The notes: generated by a model from the letters alone, not told the origin. Shown: positions 18,890 through 29,548, counted from the stretch's first letter. The stretch is 64,000 nucleotides of DNA from Agaribacterium haliotis (GCF_002312815.1 NZ_NKQJ01000002.1:115014-179013); one strand, 5' to 3'. Numbers and translations: made by a program.

Positions 18890-21139
18890 ATGAACAATTT
18901 ACGCCAAAGCAAACTTGGCATCGCCGGCCTGTGCCTCGGTGCCGTACTCGCCCATTCAACTAAAGCACTAACCATAGAAGCGGAAGATTTTATTCGCAGC
19001 GGCGGTGGCGCCGGGGGCTTTAGTCGCTACGTCACCGGCGACGGGGTCGGCGCTGTCAACCACGTGCAAAGCAGCGACTGGGGGGAATACCAGTTTAATT
19101 TAAATGAAGCGGGCCACTACCGCGTCTCGGTATTTGTTGGCAGCCCCATCACAGGTTCAGCGGTGCAACTCTCCCTGCCCGGCCTGGATAAAACCGTAGC
19201 GGTCTCACCCAATGGCGACTGGGATAAATTTGACGAACTTGTTATTTGGCAGAAGGTCGAGCTTCAAGCAGGAGCTCAGCTTATGCGCATCACCGCCGCG
19301 GGTGGGTCAAATTGGGAATGGAATATGGACCGTATCGAAATCACTCCCGTTGCAACACAAAGCCAGGCAATCAACGACTTTGTCAACACAGCGGCGAGTA
19401 CACCCGTCGATATCGACGTGCTCGCCAACGACCAGTTGGCCCGGCCGGCAACTATTTCCGAATTTAACCAGTTGCAACAAGCGGCCCACGGCCAGGTCTA
19501 CAAACTTTCTGACTCAGTATTGCAATACGTTCCCGATACGGGCTGGTATGGCAGCGACAGCTTCAGCTACAGCATTGATGACGGCGCGGTGCTCAGTGCC
19601 GCTAAAGTCACAGTAACAGTGCTGCCTCCGGCCAGCTGGACGGCCGTTGATGACCGCGCTAGCACTAGCGCAGGCCTGCCCGTCACCATTGACGCGCTCG
19701 CCAATGACCTTGCCGGCCACTCATCGAGCGTCGCGCTCAGTCAAGTTGGCGGCGCGCTCTGGCCCCAGCACGGCAGCATGAAAATCGATAACAACAAGAT
19801 CATCTACAGCCCGAAACCCGGCTTCAGTGGCGAGGACAGTTTTAGCTACAGCATCGATGACGGCAACACGCTAAGCTCTGCCACGGTGCATGTCGACATC
19901 AGGCCTTCGAGCCTGGCACCGCCAAGTGCGCCGCGCTTTAGCGACAGCACTGAACTCGATATTCACTGGGACAGCAACTTTAAGCTTCAGTACCTGCAAC
20001 AGCGCGATGCCAGTGGCAACTGGTTTGACCTCGCCAGCTCGGATTTGAGCCAAATAACCACGCGGCAAAGCTTGAGCCTCGCCCCGGGGCGCCACTGGTT
20101 TCGCATCTACGACCCAGCTCCAGATGAAGGCCGCGATGCCTACAGCGATCAGACCCTGGTAACCGTCGCCTCGCGCCTACCAGCGGTGAGCTTGCCGGCA
20201 AAACTGCCGGTAAACAGCAGCATCAGCATTCGCTGGAATAGCAATGATGCCAACGCCGAGCTTGAGCGCAGGGTCAATGGTGGCCCCTGGCAGGTGGTAC
20301 ACAGCAGTGCCGACGGCGCGCCAAACAACTACCTGCGCGTCGAGTTTAGTATGGCCGAAGGCCTCTACGAATATCGCTTGCGCAGCTATGAGTTGAGCCC
20401 CTACCTGGGTTATCACTACGGCCCCATCGCCAGTACCAGCGTCGGCCAAAACAAACTGCGCATCCTGCTGGTTTACCCAAATGAAATGCTAACTTATTAC
20501 GGCAGCACTGAAGAGGCCGAAGCTCAGCTCCATATGTTAATGGACTACAGTCAAACCACGTTTGACAACAGTAATACCGGTATTGAGCTTGAGCTCGTTG
20601 GCATGCTGCCGTTAGAGTTATTAGGCCGTGCCGGGCACACCGACATCAGCCACGAGAGCCTCTATTCCCTGCGCGACAACACTTATGCTGCCGCGTTAAA
20701 ACGGGAGTTCCGCCCCGACCTGCTCGCCTATATCAGCCCCGTTTACGGGCCAAACTGCGGCATCGCCTACTACCCGAGCAGCACCCCGGATATTCATGCC
20801 ATATCGCTAACCTCGGCCCACTGCACAAGTTCGGTCGCACACGAACTCGGCCACAACTTAGGCGCCGGCCACGGCCAGACCGTCGATGGCCTGAGCCCCG
20901 GCCGCCCTTATCCCTGGTCCATGGGTTACGGTGTGATCGGCGAGTTTCGCACCACCATGGCTTATGCCGCCTATTTTAACTACGCCCCGCGCATTCAGTT
21001 CTTTTCCAACCCCCGCCTAAACGAGTGTGGGCCAGAGCTTCGTCAATGTGGCAGCGAAGAGGCGGACGCCGCACGAGGTATCAAACTATTTTTTGATGAA
21101 AGCGCCAGCGCCTATTCATCGCGCTGGTCTTCGCTATAA
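18890..21139 (+). CDS. Secreted zinc metalloprotease with CBM6 and Ig-like repeats
   Basis: A 749-residue secreted protein. After a signal peptide (to about residue 25), a CBM6-type module starts at IEAEDF and ends near NMDRIEI (about 27-150). Two cadherin/Big_9-like repeats follow (PVDIDVLANDQL, PVTIDALANDLA, each ending in SFSYSIDDG), then fibronectin-like modules. A C-terminal metzincin-type domain carries HELGHNLGAGH (residues 651-661) and a Met-turn candidate TTMAYAAYF. The motif HExxHxxGxxH binds zinc and marks an active endopeptidase. A glycan-binding module on a protease suggests attack on algal cell-wall glycoprotein or on polysaccharide-bound protein. The target is inferred. A terminator follows directly. 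Confidence 0.88.
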   Translation: MNNLRQSKLGIAGLCLGAVLAHSTKALTIEAEDFIRSGGGAGGFSRYVTGDGVGAVNHVQSSDWGEYQFNLNEAGHYRVSVFVGSPITGSAVQLSLPGLDKTVAVSPNGDWDKFDELVIWQKVELQAGAQLMRITAAGGSNWEWNMDRIEITPVATQSQAINDFVNTAASTPVDIDVLANDQLARPATISEFNQLQQAAHGQVYKLSDSVLQYVPDTGWYGSDSFSYSIDDGAVLSAAKVTVTVLPPASWTAVDDRASTSAGLPVTIDALANDLAGHSSSVALSQVGGALWPQHGSMKIDNNKIIYSPKPGFSGEDSFSYSIDDGNTLSSATVHVDIRPSSLAPPSAPRFSDSTELDIHWDSNFKLQYLQQRDASGNWFDLASSDLSQITTRQSLSLAPGRHWFRIYDPAPDEGRDAYSDQTLVTVASRLPAVSLPAKLPVNSSISIRWNSNDANAELERRVNGGPWQVVHSSADGAPNNYLRVEFSMAEGLYEYRLRSYELSPYLGYHYGPIASTSVGQNKLRILLVYPNEMLTYYGSTEEAEAQLHMLMDYSQTTFDNSNTGIELELVGMLPLELLGRAGHTDISHESLYSLRDNTYAAALKREFRPDLLAYISPVYGPNCGIAYYPSSTPDIHAISLTSAHCTSSVAHELGHNLGAGHGQTVDGLSPGRPYPWSMGYGVIGEFRTTMAYAAYFNYAPRIQFFSNPRLNECGPELRQCGSEEADAARGIKLFFDESASAYSSRWSSL

Positions 21140-21145
21140 CAGCGC

Positions 21146-21186
21146 GCCGGCTTGCCCGTAACAACTGAGAGCAAGCCGGCTTTCTT
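21146..21186 (+). terminator. Rho-independent terminator after the metalloprotease
   Basis: GCCGGCTTGC (21146-21155) pairs perfectly with GCAAGCCGGC (21171-21180), followed by TTTCTT. It overlaps an in-frame ATG at 21152 that could otherwise be read as the start of the next gene. Confidence 0.85.
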
Positions 21187-21208
21187 CCCCCCCAAAACGT
21201 TTTCTGCA

Positions 21209-21934
21209 ATGAAAAACCATCTCATTCATTCAATACCGTATCAACGCAAAGCGCTTAAATATGTCGTTTTAATAGCTATTGCGCTTCTATGTGTGCTCGC
21301 TTTAATCACCGCACTCAACAGACAAAAGCCGCTAATTTATGGCAACGACAAGCCAAACCAGCGCCAAGCAACAACACCAAAAACAGCACAAAAAACACTA
21401 CAACTAGCCGAAGCTTATCCAGTCACTGGCGGCAACAAAAACGAGCCTATCGCCTTAGCAAACAGCACTAAACAAGCCGAGCCTTACCAGCCCCTGCACA
21501 GCAAACCCACACTGTTTAATTACTTTGACAAAAGCACAGCGCCGCAGACCCAAATCAACAACATCGATAAAGATATGCAGCGCATTGCCGCGAGCGCAGG
21601 TTTAGACGCCAGTGAGGTCTTTGTGATTCAATTTAACCCCGAACAACTCAGCGACAGCCAGGCGGGCAGCTTGCTGGAATTTCAACTGCCAGGGCAAAAA
21701 CACTCACTCTTTGCCGAGATACACAGATGTGAGTTAGATCAGCGCGGCCTCAGTGTTAAAGGCCATATCAGCGAACTCGGGCCCGGCTATGGTTTTAGCC
21801 TTGTTCAGCGCGGTCAGCGCTTAAACGGTTACATCGTCACCGATAAATCGCGCTACGACATCAGTGGTATACGCGGCCGCATCTATATGCTGCGCCACAG
21901 CCACCACCAACTTCCGGAAAGCTTAGCCAACTAA
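21209..21934 (+). CDS. Uncharacterised single-pass membrane-anchored protein
   Basis: I do not recognise this 241-residue protein. It has a basic N-terminus followed by one hydrophobic helix (YVVLIAIALLCVLALITAL). A Gln/Thr/Lys-rich low-complexity stretch comes next, then a globular C-terminal domain of about 120 residues with beta-rich segments (SLLEFQLPGQKHSLFAEI, GLSVKGHISELGPGYGFSL). The topology suggests a periplasmic domain on an inner-membrane anchor. It follows the secreted metalloprotease, so an accessory or inhibitor role is conceivable but unsupported. The ATG at 21209 is chosen because the upstream in-frame ATG at 21152 lies inside the preceding terminator hairpin. Confidence 0.65.
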   Translation: MKNHLIHSIPYQRKALKYVVLIAIALLCVLALITALNRQKPLIYGNDKPNQRQATTPKTAQKTLQLAEAYPVTGGNKNEPIALANSTKQAEPYQPLHSKPTLFNYFDKSTAPQTQINNIDKDMQRIAASAGLDASEVFVIQFNPEQLSDSQAGSLLEFQLPGQKHSLFAEIHRCELDQRGLSVKGHISELGPGYGFSLVQRGQRLNGYIVTDKSRYDISGIRGRIYMLRHSHHQLPESLAN

Positions 21935-22308
21935 ATTACTGCCAAAACGAGCGGCCCATGCTCGGCCCTCAAAGTACAAGCATTTAACATTTCCTAGCTT
22001 TATCAGGCTTATGGCCCATTTCTAGCGCTGATAACAAAAGGCATGTCATAAAATAGTAGTACCATGCTTTTTTTGGCGCACTTCTAAGCGAAGTCTTCTA
22101 CAATTGCCTGCAAACAAAAGTAAATAAGCTGCCATTTACCCAAAAATACGCGCCTCTAAAAGCATCATTATGCTATTTTTTCTTCAAGGCCACGGTATTT
22201 TTGACCTGGATCAGAACTTATTATGAGCGGCGTTTATCAGCGAGCCCACTGAGCACGGACGATGCGGTGTAGGCGGCAGCAATAGCAGTACAAATAAAGA
22301 GATGAGCT
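21935..22308. other. Intergenic region upstream of the P450 operon, 374 bp
   Basis: No gene is seen. AT-rich stretches and a TTGACC-like element at about 22200 may include the P450 promoter, but no convincing -35/-10 pair could be fixed. The sequence AAAGAGATGAG just before the P450 start serves as its ribosome-binding region. Confidence 0.35.
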
Positions 22309-23466
22309 ATGAAAATCAGTGAACTACCCGATCCGTTCAAAGAAGCGCGCGAAGGCAGCGGCGTTGGCCACCAAAACGATCAGGACGATCCAGTACTGAT
22401 GGCCCTGCGCCTAAAAGATGTGCGCAAAGGCGCGCACAACTGGAAAGGCCTGCAAAGTGGCGCCAAGCCTGGCCGCATCGTTATCCCGTCTGAAGTTGCG
22501 ATCCGCGAAACTCGCCAGATCCCGTTTGAGGTGGACCCACCAGAGCACAAAGGCTATCGCGACCTTGTTGAGCCCTGGTTTAAGCGCCCAACCGAAGAGC
22601 CCTATCGAGACAAATTGCGCGAGATCATCAACGGTTGCATCGACGATGTACTGGCACAAGACAAAGTCGAAGTTGTCGGCGATTTCAGCCTCAAGCTGCA
22701 AAGTCGCGCGCTTACCGTATTGCTGAACATCCCCTATGAAGAGTCCAAGGTCTGGATTGACTGGGGCACCCACGTATTCCGCAGTGAAGACAGCGACCTC
22801 GACGGCGACAAGGCCGCCATCCTCTACGACTATATCGATGAGCAAATCGACCGCGCCATTGCCAACCCCGGCGACGATCTCTACAGCGTATTGCTTGCTG
22901 CCGATGTAAACGGCAAGAAAATGAGCAAAGAAGAAGTCAAGGGAGTCATGATCCTGACCTTCGCCGGTGGCCGCGATACCGTTATTAACACCCTGACCAA
23001 TAGCATCGCGTATTTTGCCGATCATCCCGAATCGCTCGAGCGCCTGCGCCAGGAACCGGAAATCCGCAACAGTGCCATTGAAGAGCTGATTCGCTACTTT
23101 TCACCGCTGACCCAGATGGGCCGCGTTGCCACGGAAGACCAAGTAGTTTGTGAGCACGCCGTCAAGGCAGACACCCGCGTTGGCCTGTGCTGGGCCTCAG
23201 CTAACCGCGACGAAAAAGTCTTCCCGGACGCCGATAAAGTTGTACTCGATCGCAAAGTTAACCCGCACCTGGCCTTTGGTTTTGGCACCCACAACTGCCT
23301 GGGCTCCACTCATGCCCGCGCGATTATGGCCATTTTAATTGAAGTGCTGTGCGAAAAAGTTCAGAGCATCGATATCCTAGAGCACAAAGACAATATCGAA
23401 GACCTGGATCAGTTTAAGCGCAAGGTCGGCTTTGACAGTATTACGGCTCAATTTAACGCCCGTTAA
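22309..23466 (+). CDS. Cytochrome P450, candidate 6-O-methyl-D-galactose demethylase
   Basis: A 385-residue soluble bacterial P450. Visible features are the I-helix oxygen-activation motif (FAGGRDTVI), the ExxR pair in EELIR and the heme-binding loop FGFGTHNCLG with Cys330 as axial ligand. It is followed by its own [2Fe-2S] ferredoxin and ferredoxin reductase, a complete class I electron chain. In agar/porphyran loci of marine Bacteroidetes, P450s in exactly this three-gene arrangement remove the methyl group of 6-O-methyl-D-galactose as formaldehyde. Their presence a few kb from GH50 and anhydrogalactose genes makes that the best inference. Terpene or fatty-acid hydroxylation remains possible from sequence alone. 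Confidence 0.85.
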   Translation: MKISELPDPFKEAREGSGVGHQNDQDDPVLMALRLKDVRKGAHNWKGLQSGAKPGRIVIPSEVAIRETRQIPFEVDPPEHKGYRDLVEPWFKRPTEEPYRDKLREIINGCIDDVLAQDKVEVVGDFSLKLQSRALTVLLNIPYEESKVWIDWGTHVFRSEDSDLDGDKAAILYDYIDEQIDRAIANPGDDLYSVLLAADVNGKKMSKEEVKGVMILTFAGGRDTVINTLTNSIAYFADHPESLERLRQEPEIRNSAIEELIRYFSPLTQMGRVATEDQVVCEHAVKADTRVGLCWASANRDEKVFPDADKVVLDRKVNPHLAFGFGTHNCLGSTHARAIMAILIEVLCEKVQSIDILEHKDNIEDLDQFKRKVGFDSITAQFNAR

Positions 23467-23570
23467 ATCTGGCGTTATCCGGCGCACTACAGCTGTAAAG
23501 CTTTATCGCATATTATCTCGGGGGTATAACTCCCACCGAAACTATAACTCTGAATTTTTGAGAGACAACG

Positions 23571-23882
23571 ATGGCTAAATTTACTTTTATTACTAACAAC
23601 GATGAACAAATCACTGTTGAGGCGAGCTCAGGTTCCGTGATGGAAGCGGCGGTTGCCAACGGCATTGAAGGTATCGACGGCGATTGCGGCGGCGTTTGCT
23701 CCTGCGCCACCTGTCACGTTCACGTTTTACCAGAACACACGGCTAAAACCGGTGAGGCCAGCGAAATTGAGCAGGACATGCTTGAACTCGACGACGACGC
23801 CGATGAGTACAGTCGCCTCTGCTGCCAACTGGAAGTAAGTGACGCCATCGACGGTGCGGTATTTCGCGTCGCCAAAAGCTAA
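23571..23882 (+). CDS. Putidaredoxin-type [2Fe-2S] ferredoxin, P450 redox partner
   Basis: A 103-residue electron carrier with the adrenodoxin/putidaredoxin cysteine spacing: Cys39, Cys45, Cys48 (DCGGVCSCATC) and Cys85 in RLCCQ. An acidic helix (ELDDDADEY), typical of the surface that docks to reductase and P450, lies between the cluster ligands. It shuttles electrons from the FAD reductase encoded next to the P450 encoded before it. Its own ribosome-binding site (GAGAGACA) and a roughly 100-bp spacing suggest one operon. Confidence 0.92.
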   Translation: MAKFTFITNNDEQITVEASSGSVMEAAVANGIEGIDGDCGGVCSCATCHVHVLPEHTAKTGEASEIEQDMLELDDDADEYSRLCCQLEVSDAIDGAVFRVAKS

Positions 23883-23982
23883 GCAAGGCGAGAACTCAGT
23901 GCCGAAGGTGTTTCGGCACTGCCTGCCAGGCCAGCCCAGCTTCTCTGCAGCCCCATCAACACGCAGTTCAAAGAGATAAAAA

Positions 23983-25227
23983 ATGTCTAATTCCAAAGTT
24001 TGTGTCGTTATCGGCGCCAGTCACGGCGGTGTGAATTTCGCTTTTGCCCTGCGCAAAGAGGGCTGGGACGGAGAGATTATTCTGTTCGACAGCGATGCAA
24101 CACTTCCGTATCACCGCCCACCGCTGTCAAAAGCTTATTTGACCAGCGACGACGCCATCGACAAGAATCTGCTCAAAAGCGCCGAAACTTACGAAAAAGA
24201 CAATATCACCCTGCGTCTTGGCGCGACCGTTCGCAAAATTGACAGAGAAGCCCAAAAAATTATTCTGGCCGACGGCTCCGAACAAGCTTATGACAAGTTG
24301 GTATACGCCGCCGGTGCGCGCCCGTTTATCCCGCCAATTCCCGGCCTAGACCAAGCAACAAACTGCTACGCACTGCGCAGCGCCGCCGATGTTCAGGGCA
24401 TACGCGAAAGCTTTAATGCCAGCGAGCACAAGCGTGTGGTTGTTATCGGTGGCGGTTATATCGGCCTTGAAACCGCGGCATCGCTGAAAAAACTCGGCGG
24501 TACTGTAACCGTACTGGAGCGCGAAGAGCGCATCCTTCAACGTGTTACCGCGCCACATATGAGCGCTTTTTTCCAGAAGTTGCACAGCGATAACGGCGTG
24601 CAAGTGCTCACCGCAAAAAATGTAAGTGGCATTGAGCGCGAAGACGGCGCAAATACCGTCTGCTGCGACGACGGTGCACGCTTCCCCGCCGACCTTATTA
24701 TTGTCGGTGTCGGCATTCGTGTTAACTCCGAACTCGCCACAGAAGCAGGCCTCGACGTTGACAACGGTATTGTCGTTAACCAAGCGGCGCAAACCAGCGA
24801 TGAAAACATCTACGCTATCGGCGACTGTACCTTACACCGCAACCCGCACTACGATCGCAATATTCGCCTTGAGAGTGTGCAAAACGCTGTCGATCAAGCC
24901 AAGGTTGCCGCGGCTGCTATCTGCGGCAAGGCCCCTATCTACGACACAATTCCTTGGTTCTGGTCGGATCAGTACGATGTAAAACTGCAAATGGTGGGTT
25001 TGAGCCAGGGTTATGATGACATCATCGTTCGCGAAGAAGCCGATGACGACAAGCGCTTTTCGGTCTGGTATTTCAAAGGCGACGAACTGCTCTCAGTCGA
25101 CGCAGTCAACTACGCCAAGGCCTATGTGCTCGGCACCAAGTTTATTAAAGCTCGCAACAAAGTAGATAAAACCAAGATTGCCGATAATTCGGTTGAGTTT
25201 AAGCCGGGCAATCTTCTGCAAGACTAG
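23983..25227 (+). CDS. FAD-dependent NAD(P)H-ferredoxin reductase
   Basis: A 414-residue putidaredoxin-reductase-type flavoprotein. It has an N-terminal FAD Rossmann motif (VIGASHGGVNFA), a central NAD-binding motif (VVVIGGGYIGLETA, about residues 147-160), and the second FAD motif NIYAIGDCT. A C-terminal interface domain (about 310-414) contains FWSDQYDVKLQ. It passes electrons from NAD(P)H to the adjacent ferredoxin for the P450. It is the last gene of the triad, closed by a strong bidirectional terminator. Confidence 0.92.
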   Translation: MSNSKVCVVIGASHGGVNFAFALRKEGWDGEIILFDSDATLPYHRPPLSKAYLTSDDAIDKNLLKSAETYEKDNITLRLGATVRKIDREAQKIILADGSEQAYDKLVYAAGARPFIPPIPGLDQATNCYALRSAADVQGIRESFNASEHKRVVVIGGGYIGLETAASLKKLGGTVTVLEREERILQRVTAPHMSAFFQKLHSDNGVQVLTAKNVSGIEREDGANTVCCDDGARFPADLIIVGVGIRVNSELATEAGLDVDNGIVVNQAAQTSDENIYAIGDCTLHRNPHYDRNIRLESVQNAVDQAKVAAAAICGKAPIYDTIPWFWSDQYDVKLQMVGLSQGYDDIIVREEADDDKRFSVWYFKGDELLSVDAVNYAKAYVLGTKFIKARNKVDKTKIADNSVEFKPGNLLQD

Positions 25228-25249
25228 TCTTGCAAGAGAACACAAGCAC

Positions 25250-25278
25250 AAAAAACGGCGCCAATTGCGCCGTTTTTT
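25250..25278. terminator. Bidirectional intrinsic terminator
   Basis: ACGGCGC and GCGCCGT form a 7-bp stem, flanked by six A on the left and six T on the right. It therefore works for the P450 operon and for the convergent ABC transporter genes. Confidence 0.92.
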
Positions 25279-25316
25279 ATGGGCGACTTATTTAATAAAT
25301 ACTAAACGCTCCTAAC

Positions 25317-26078
25317 TTAACTCTTTAGTTTGTAACCCGTTTTAAAGATCCAGGCAATTGCAGCGGCGCACAGCAGCATAAACACAAAAATCATCACCAA
25401 ACTGATCTCCACCGCAACATCTGCATGACCATAAAAAGCCCAGCGAAAACCACTGATCAAATATACCACCGGGTTAAACAGGGTCACCGTCTGCCAGAAT
25501 TCCGGCAACATTTTTATTGAATAAAAGGTACCGCCAAGAAAAGTCAGCGGCGTAATCACCATCATCGGAATGATATTCAACTTCTCAAAACCATCGGCCC
25601 AGATACCGATAATAAAACCAAACATGCTAAAACTCAGCGAGGTCAGTAACAAAAATGCCAGCATCCACAGCGGGTGCTCGATTTCGAAATCGACAAATAA
25701 TCTGGCCGTTAACAAAATAATCAAACCCAACAGCAAAGACTTTGTTGTCGCAGCGCCAACAAATGCAATTACCAGCTCAAATGCTGACAGGGGCGCTGCG
25801 AACAACTCATAAATAGTGCCAGTGAAACGCGGCATATGAATGCCAAAAGCTGCGTTGCTAATACTTTCAGACAGCAGTGAAAGCATCACTAAACCAGGCA
25901 CAATAAAGGCCGCGTAGGGGATGCCGTCGATCTCCACCATGCGCGAACCAATAGCAGAGCCAAAAACAATAAAGTACAGCGAAGTAGAAAGCACCGGAGA
26001 AGCCAGGCTCTGGCCAATCGTGCGAAAAGTACGCGCCATTTCGCTTTTGTAAATTTCCCAAATACCGTAAACGTTCAT
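25317..26078 (-). CDS. ABC-2 type transporter permease
   Basis: A 253-residue inner-membrane permease with about six hydrophobic segments and the ABC-2 layout. The N-terminus is amphipathic ([15 protein letters not shown]), and the conserved region near the C-terminus contains [17 protein letters not shown] and [16 protein letters not shown]. It resembles the YadH/NodJ group, whose substrates vary (polysaccharide, drug, lipid). It forms a two-gene operon with the ATPase encoded 12 bp upstream. The substrate is not predictable. Confidence 0.9.
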   Translation of the reverse strand: MNVYGIWEIYKSEMARTFRTIGQSLASPVLSTSLYFIVFGSAIGSRMVEIDGIPYAAFIVPGLVMLSLLSESISNAAFGIHMPRFTGTIYELFAAPLSAFELVIAFVGAATTKSLLLGLIILLTARLFVDFEIEHPLWMLAFLLLTSLSFSMFGFIIGIWADGFEKLNIIPMMVITPLTFLGGTFYSIKMLPEFWQTVTLFNPVVYLISGFRWAFYGHADVAVEISLVMIFVFMLLCAAAIAWIFKTGYKLKS

Positions 26079-26090
26079 TAGTTTCCCCTG

Positions 26091-27032
26091 TTACAGCGAT
26101 TGCTTGGCCTGTTCGGCGTCGTTTAACAGCGATACAAAAATCTCTTCCAAACTGCTCTGTTTGCTTTGAATGTCCTGCACCTCAATCGGTAACTCGGCGA
26201 GCGCACTCAAAAGGCTATTAATGCTTTTTTTCTCAGAAGCGTCGTAGTGGTAACTTAATACTTTGCCTTGCTCTTCCAGCTGCAAACCAAAATTCAGCAG
26301 CGATGGCGGCGCCTCATTCAAAGCCTCACTCAGTTCAATACGCAACTGCTTCTTACCAAGCTTATTTAACAGCGCCTCTTTCTTATCAACCAATAAAATC
26401 TCGCCTTTGTTGATAATGCCAATGCGATCGGCCATCTCTTCAGCTTCTTCAATATAGTGAGTCGTTAAAATAATGGTTGTGCCTTTGGCGCGCAGCTCAT
26501 CAATCATGCGCCACATATCTTTGCGCAGCTCAACGTCGACACCTGCGGTAGGCTCATCTAAAAACAATAAAGAGGGCTCGTGGGCTAACGCTTTAGCAAT
26601 CAGTACCCGACGCTTCATACCACCTGAAAGCGTCATAATTTTATTATCTTTTTTATCCCACAAGCTAAGGCTTTTGAGTAGCTGCTCAAGATACGCAGGA
26701 TTTGGCGCTTTGCCGTACAGACCGCGCGAAAAACACAAGCTCGCCCACACGGTTTCAAACATAGGCACAGCGAGCTCTTGTGGCACAACACCAATCTGTT
26801 TGCGCGCCTCTTTATACTGAGCCTGCAAATCCATACCGTTAACAGAAATGGAACCCGAGCTGGGTTTGACGACACTGCAAACAATACTGATCAAGGTTGT
26901 CTTACCGGCACCATTCGGGCCAAGCAGCGCAAAAATTTCACCGCGCTCAATATCGAGGGTAACCGACTTCAGCGCCTGAAAGCCCGAATCGTAATATTTG
27001 TTTAAATTTTGAATGCTAAGTATCGAGTCCAT
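26091..27032 (-). CDS. ABC transporter ATP-binding protein
   Basis: A 313-residue ATPase with Walker [10 protein letters not shown], signature LSGGMKRR, Walker [13 protein letters not shown] and switch His in TTHYIEEAE. The C-terminal extension of about 90 residues is typical of the YadG/NatA/CcmA-like subfamily that partners ABC-2 permeases. It powers the permease encoded immediately downstream. It lies between the glycan locus and nif without an obvious link to either. Confidence 0.93.
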   Translation of the reverse strand: MDSILSIQNLNKYYDSGFQALKSVTLDIERGEIFALLGPNGAGKTTLISIVCSVVKPSSGSISVNGMDLQAQYKEARKQIGVVPQELAVPMFETVWASLCFSRGLYGKAPNPAYLEQLLKSLSLWDKKDNKIMTLSGGMKRRVLIAKALAHEPSLLFLDEPTAGVDVELRKDMWRMIDELRAKGTTIILTTHYIEEAEEMADRIGIINKGEILLVDKKEALLNKLGKKQLRIELSEALNEAPPSLLNFGLQLEEQGKVLSYHYDASEKKSINSLLSALAELPIEVQDIQSKQSSLEEIFVSLLNDAEQAKQSL

Positions 27033-27201
27033 CTATCCAACACCGAAGCTTTAAAGTGCTGTGATAGTAACTAGATTGATGCCAACTGCATAGCACTGAG
27101 TTAGCAAAGCGCTTAAACGCGAACAACACTACTGCCACGCTGCTGACATCTTCTGCATCAAAAAAAGGAAAATTTTAGTGCAAACAACACCTCAAATGAG
27201 G

Positions 27202-28186
<985 letters not shown>

Positions 28187-29548
28187 TTAAGTCGATGCAC
28201 TTTTCTGTTTGCTATTGACACCCGAACCGGCGCCAGATATTGAACTGTGACCAAGCTCAGAGGCTGCGCCATCAGCAAGATCCTTAGAATACCGAACCTG
28301 CAATTTTTTACCTTGTGGATCATCAACCAACTGTAAATAGCAGGCGGTGATATTTTCCATTGAGGGAATATCAAATAAGGTTGAGTGCAAAGCCGATTCC
28401 ATTATTGAGCGCAAGCCGCGCGCCCCGGTATTTCGTAACAAGGCCTGCTGTGCAATATAAGCTAAAGCCTCGCTACTAATATCAAAGCTCAAACCTTGAT
28501 AAGCGAATAATTTTTTATATTGTTTTACCAAGGCATTTTTAGGTTCAGTTAAAACCGCCAACAGGGCCTGTTCATCCAAAGGCTTTAAAAAACTGATTAC
28601 AGGGAAACGGCCGATAAACTCAGGGATAAGCCCAAAAGCCTGCAGATCATCAGGCAGCAGGTGCTCAAGTAATTTATTGATGTTGGGCGTTTCAGAGCTA
28701 GGTTCGGCGTGAAAGCCTATTTTGGCGCCTTCAGGCTGTAAGCGCTGACATATCTGCTGCTCAATACCGGGAAACGCTCCGCCGGCAATAAACAGTACAT
28801 TTGTACTAGTCATTAAACAGTCTTCGTATTTATGTCGGCGCCGCTCGTCAGTGCTGATTTTCAATTCTGAGCCTTCAACAAGTTTTAATAAGGCCTGCTG
28901 CACACCTTCACCGGAAACATCGCGCGCATTCGCCTCGCCACCGCCGCGCTTCGCTATTTTATCGATCTCGTCAATATATACCACGCCCCACTGCGCTCGC
29001 TGTACGTCGCCATCGGCGGCTTCTAGCAGGCGCTGCATAATGCTATCAACGTCATCACCAACATAACCCGCCTGAGTTAGTGCGGTTGCATCTACAATGA
29101 GTAAAGGCACGCCCAGCGCCTTCGCTAGGCTGCGCACCAGTAAAGTTTTGCCGGTCCCCGAAGGGCCCAGCAATAAAATATTGGATTTTTCCAGCTCAAC
29201 CGACGAGTCATCAGGCTCTAAACTGTGCTGGCGATTAAAAAACAAACGCAGATAGTGGCTGTATACCGCGACAGCAAGTGTTTCTTTGGCTCGCTCTTGA
29301 CCGACAACAAATTGATCAAGATGCTGCTTAATTTCATACGGCGTTTGCAATCGCTCGTGCGTTACGCCGTCACCAGCGCCGGCCGTTGTATCATCCTTTT
29401 TTGCCGTATGGCCCCAACTCGACACCACACGAAAGGCCAGCTTTACACACTCCTCACAGATACACGCAGCATTCCCTGAAATTAGCGGTACTTCAGCACT
29501 TTTTTCAACGCCACAAAACGAGCACGCTGTGCCCTGTGTGTCAGGCAT
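28187..29548 (-). CDS. clpX: nif-linked ClpX, AAA+ unfoldase
   Basis: A 453-residue ClpX with the N-terminal C4 zinc finger (CSFC and CICEEC), Walker A GPSGTGKTLL, Walker B VYIDEID and the C-terminal sensor-2 region GARGLRSIME. It unfolds substrates for the ClpP protease. A second clpX at this exact place after nifM is known in Azotobacter, where it lowers the level of cofactor-assembly proteins, so this is probably a nif-dedicated paralog, not the housekeeping copy. No clpP is adjacent. The ATG at 29548 is preferred over an in-frame TTG at 29554. The gene overlaps the end of nifM by a few bases. Confidence 0.92.
   Translation of the reverse strand: MPDTQGTACSFCGVEKSAEVPLISGNAACICEECVKLAFRVVSSWGHTAKKDDTTAGAGDGVTHERLQTPYEIKQHLDQFVVGQERAKETLAVAVYSHYLRLFFNRQHSLEPDDSSVELEKSNILLLGPSGTGKTLLVRSLAKALGVPLLIVDATALTQAGYVGDDVDSIMQRLLEAADGDVQRAQWGVVYIDEIDKIAKRGGGEANARDVSGEGVQQALLKLVEGSELKISTDERRRHKYEDCLMTSTNVLFIAGGAFPGIEQQICQRLQPEGAKIGFHAEPSSETPNINKLLEHLLPDDLQAFGLIPEFIGRFPVISFLKPLDEQALLAVLTEPKNALVKQYKKLFAYQGLSFDISSEALAYIAQQALLRNTGARGLRSIMESALHSTLFDIPSMENITACYLQLVDDPQGKKLQVRYSKDLADGAASELGHSSISGAGSGVNSKQKSAST

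Noticed and set aside
18536-18975. Minus-strand frames in the halogenase-protease gap
   Set aside because: They overlap the protease signal-peptide region, overlap each other and resemble no protein.
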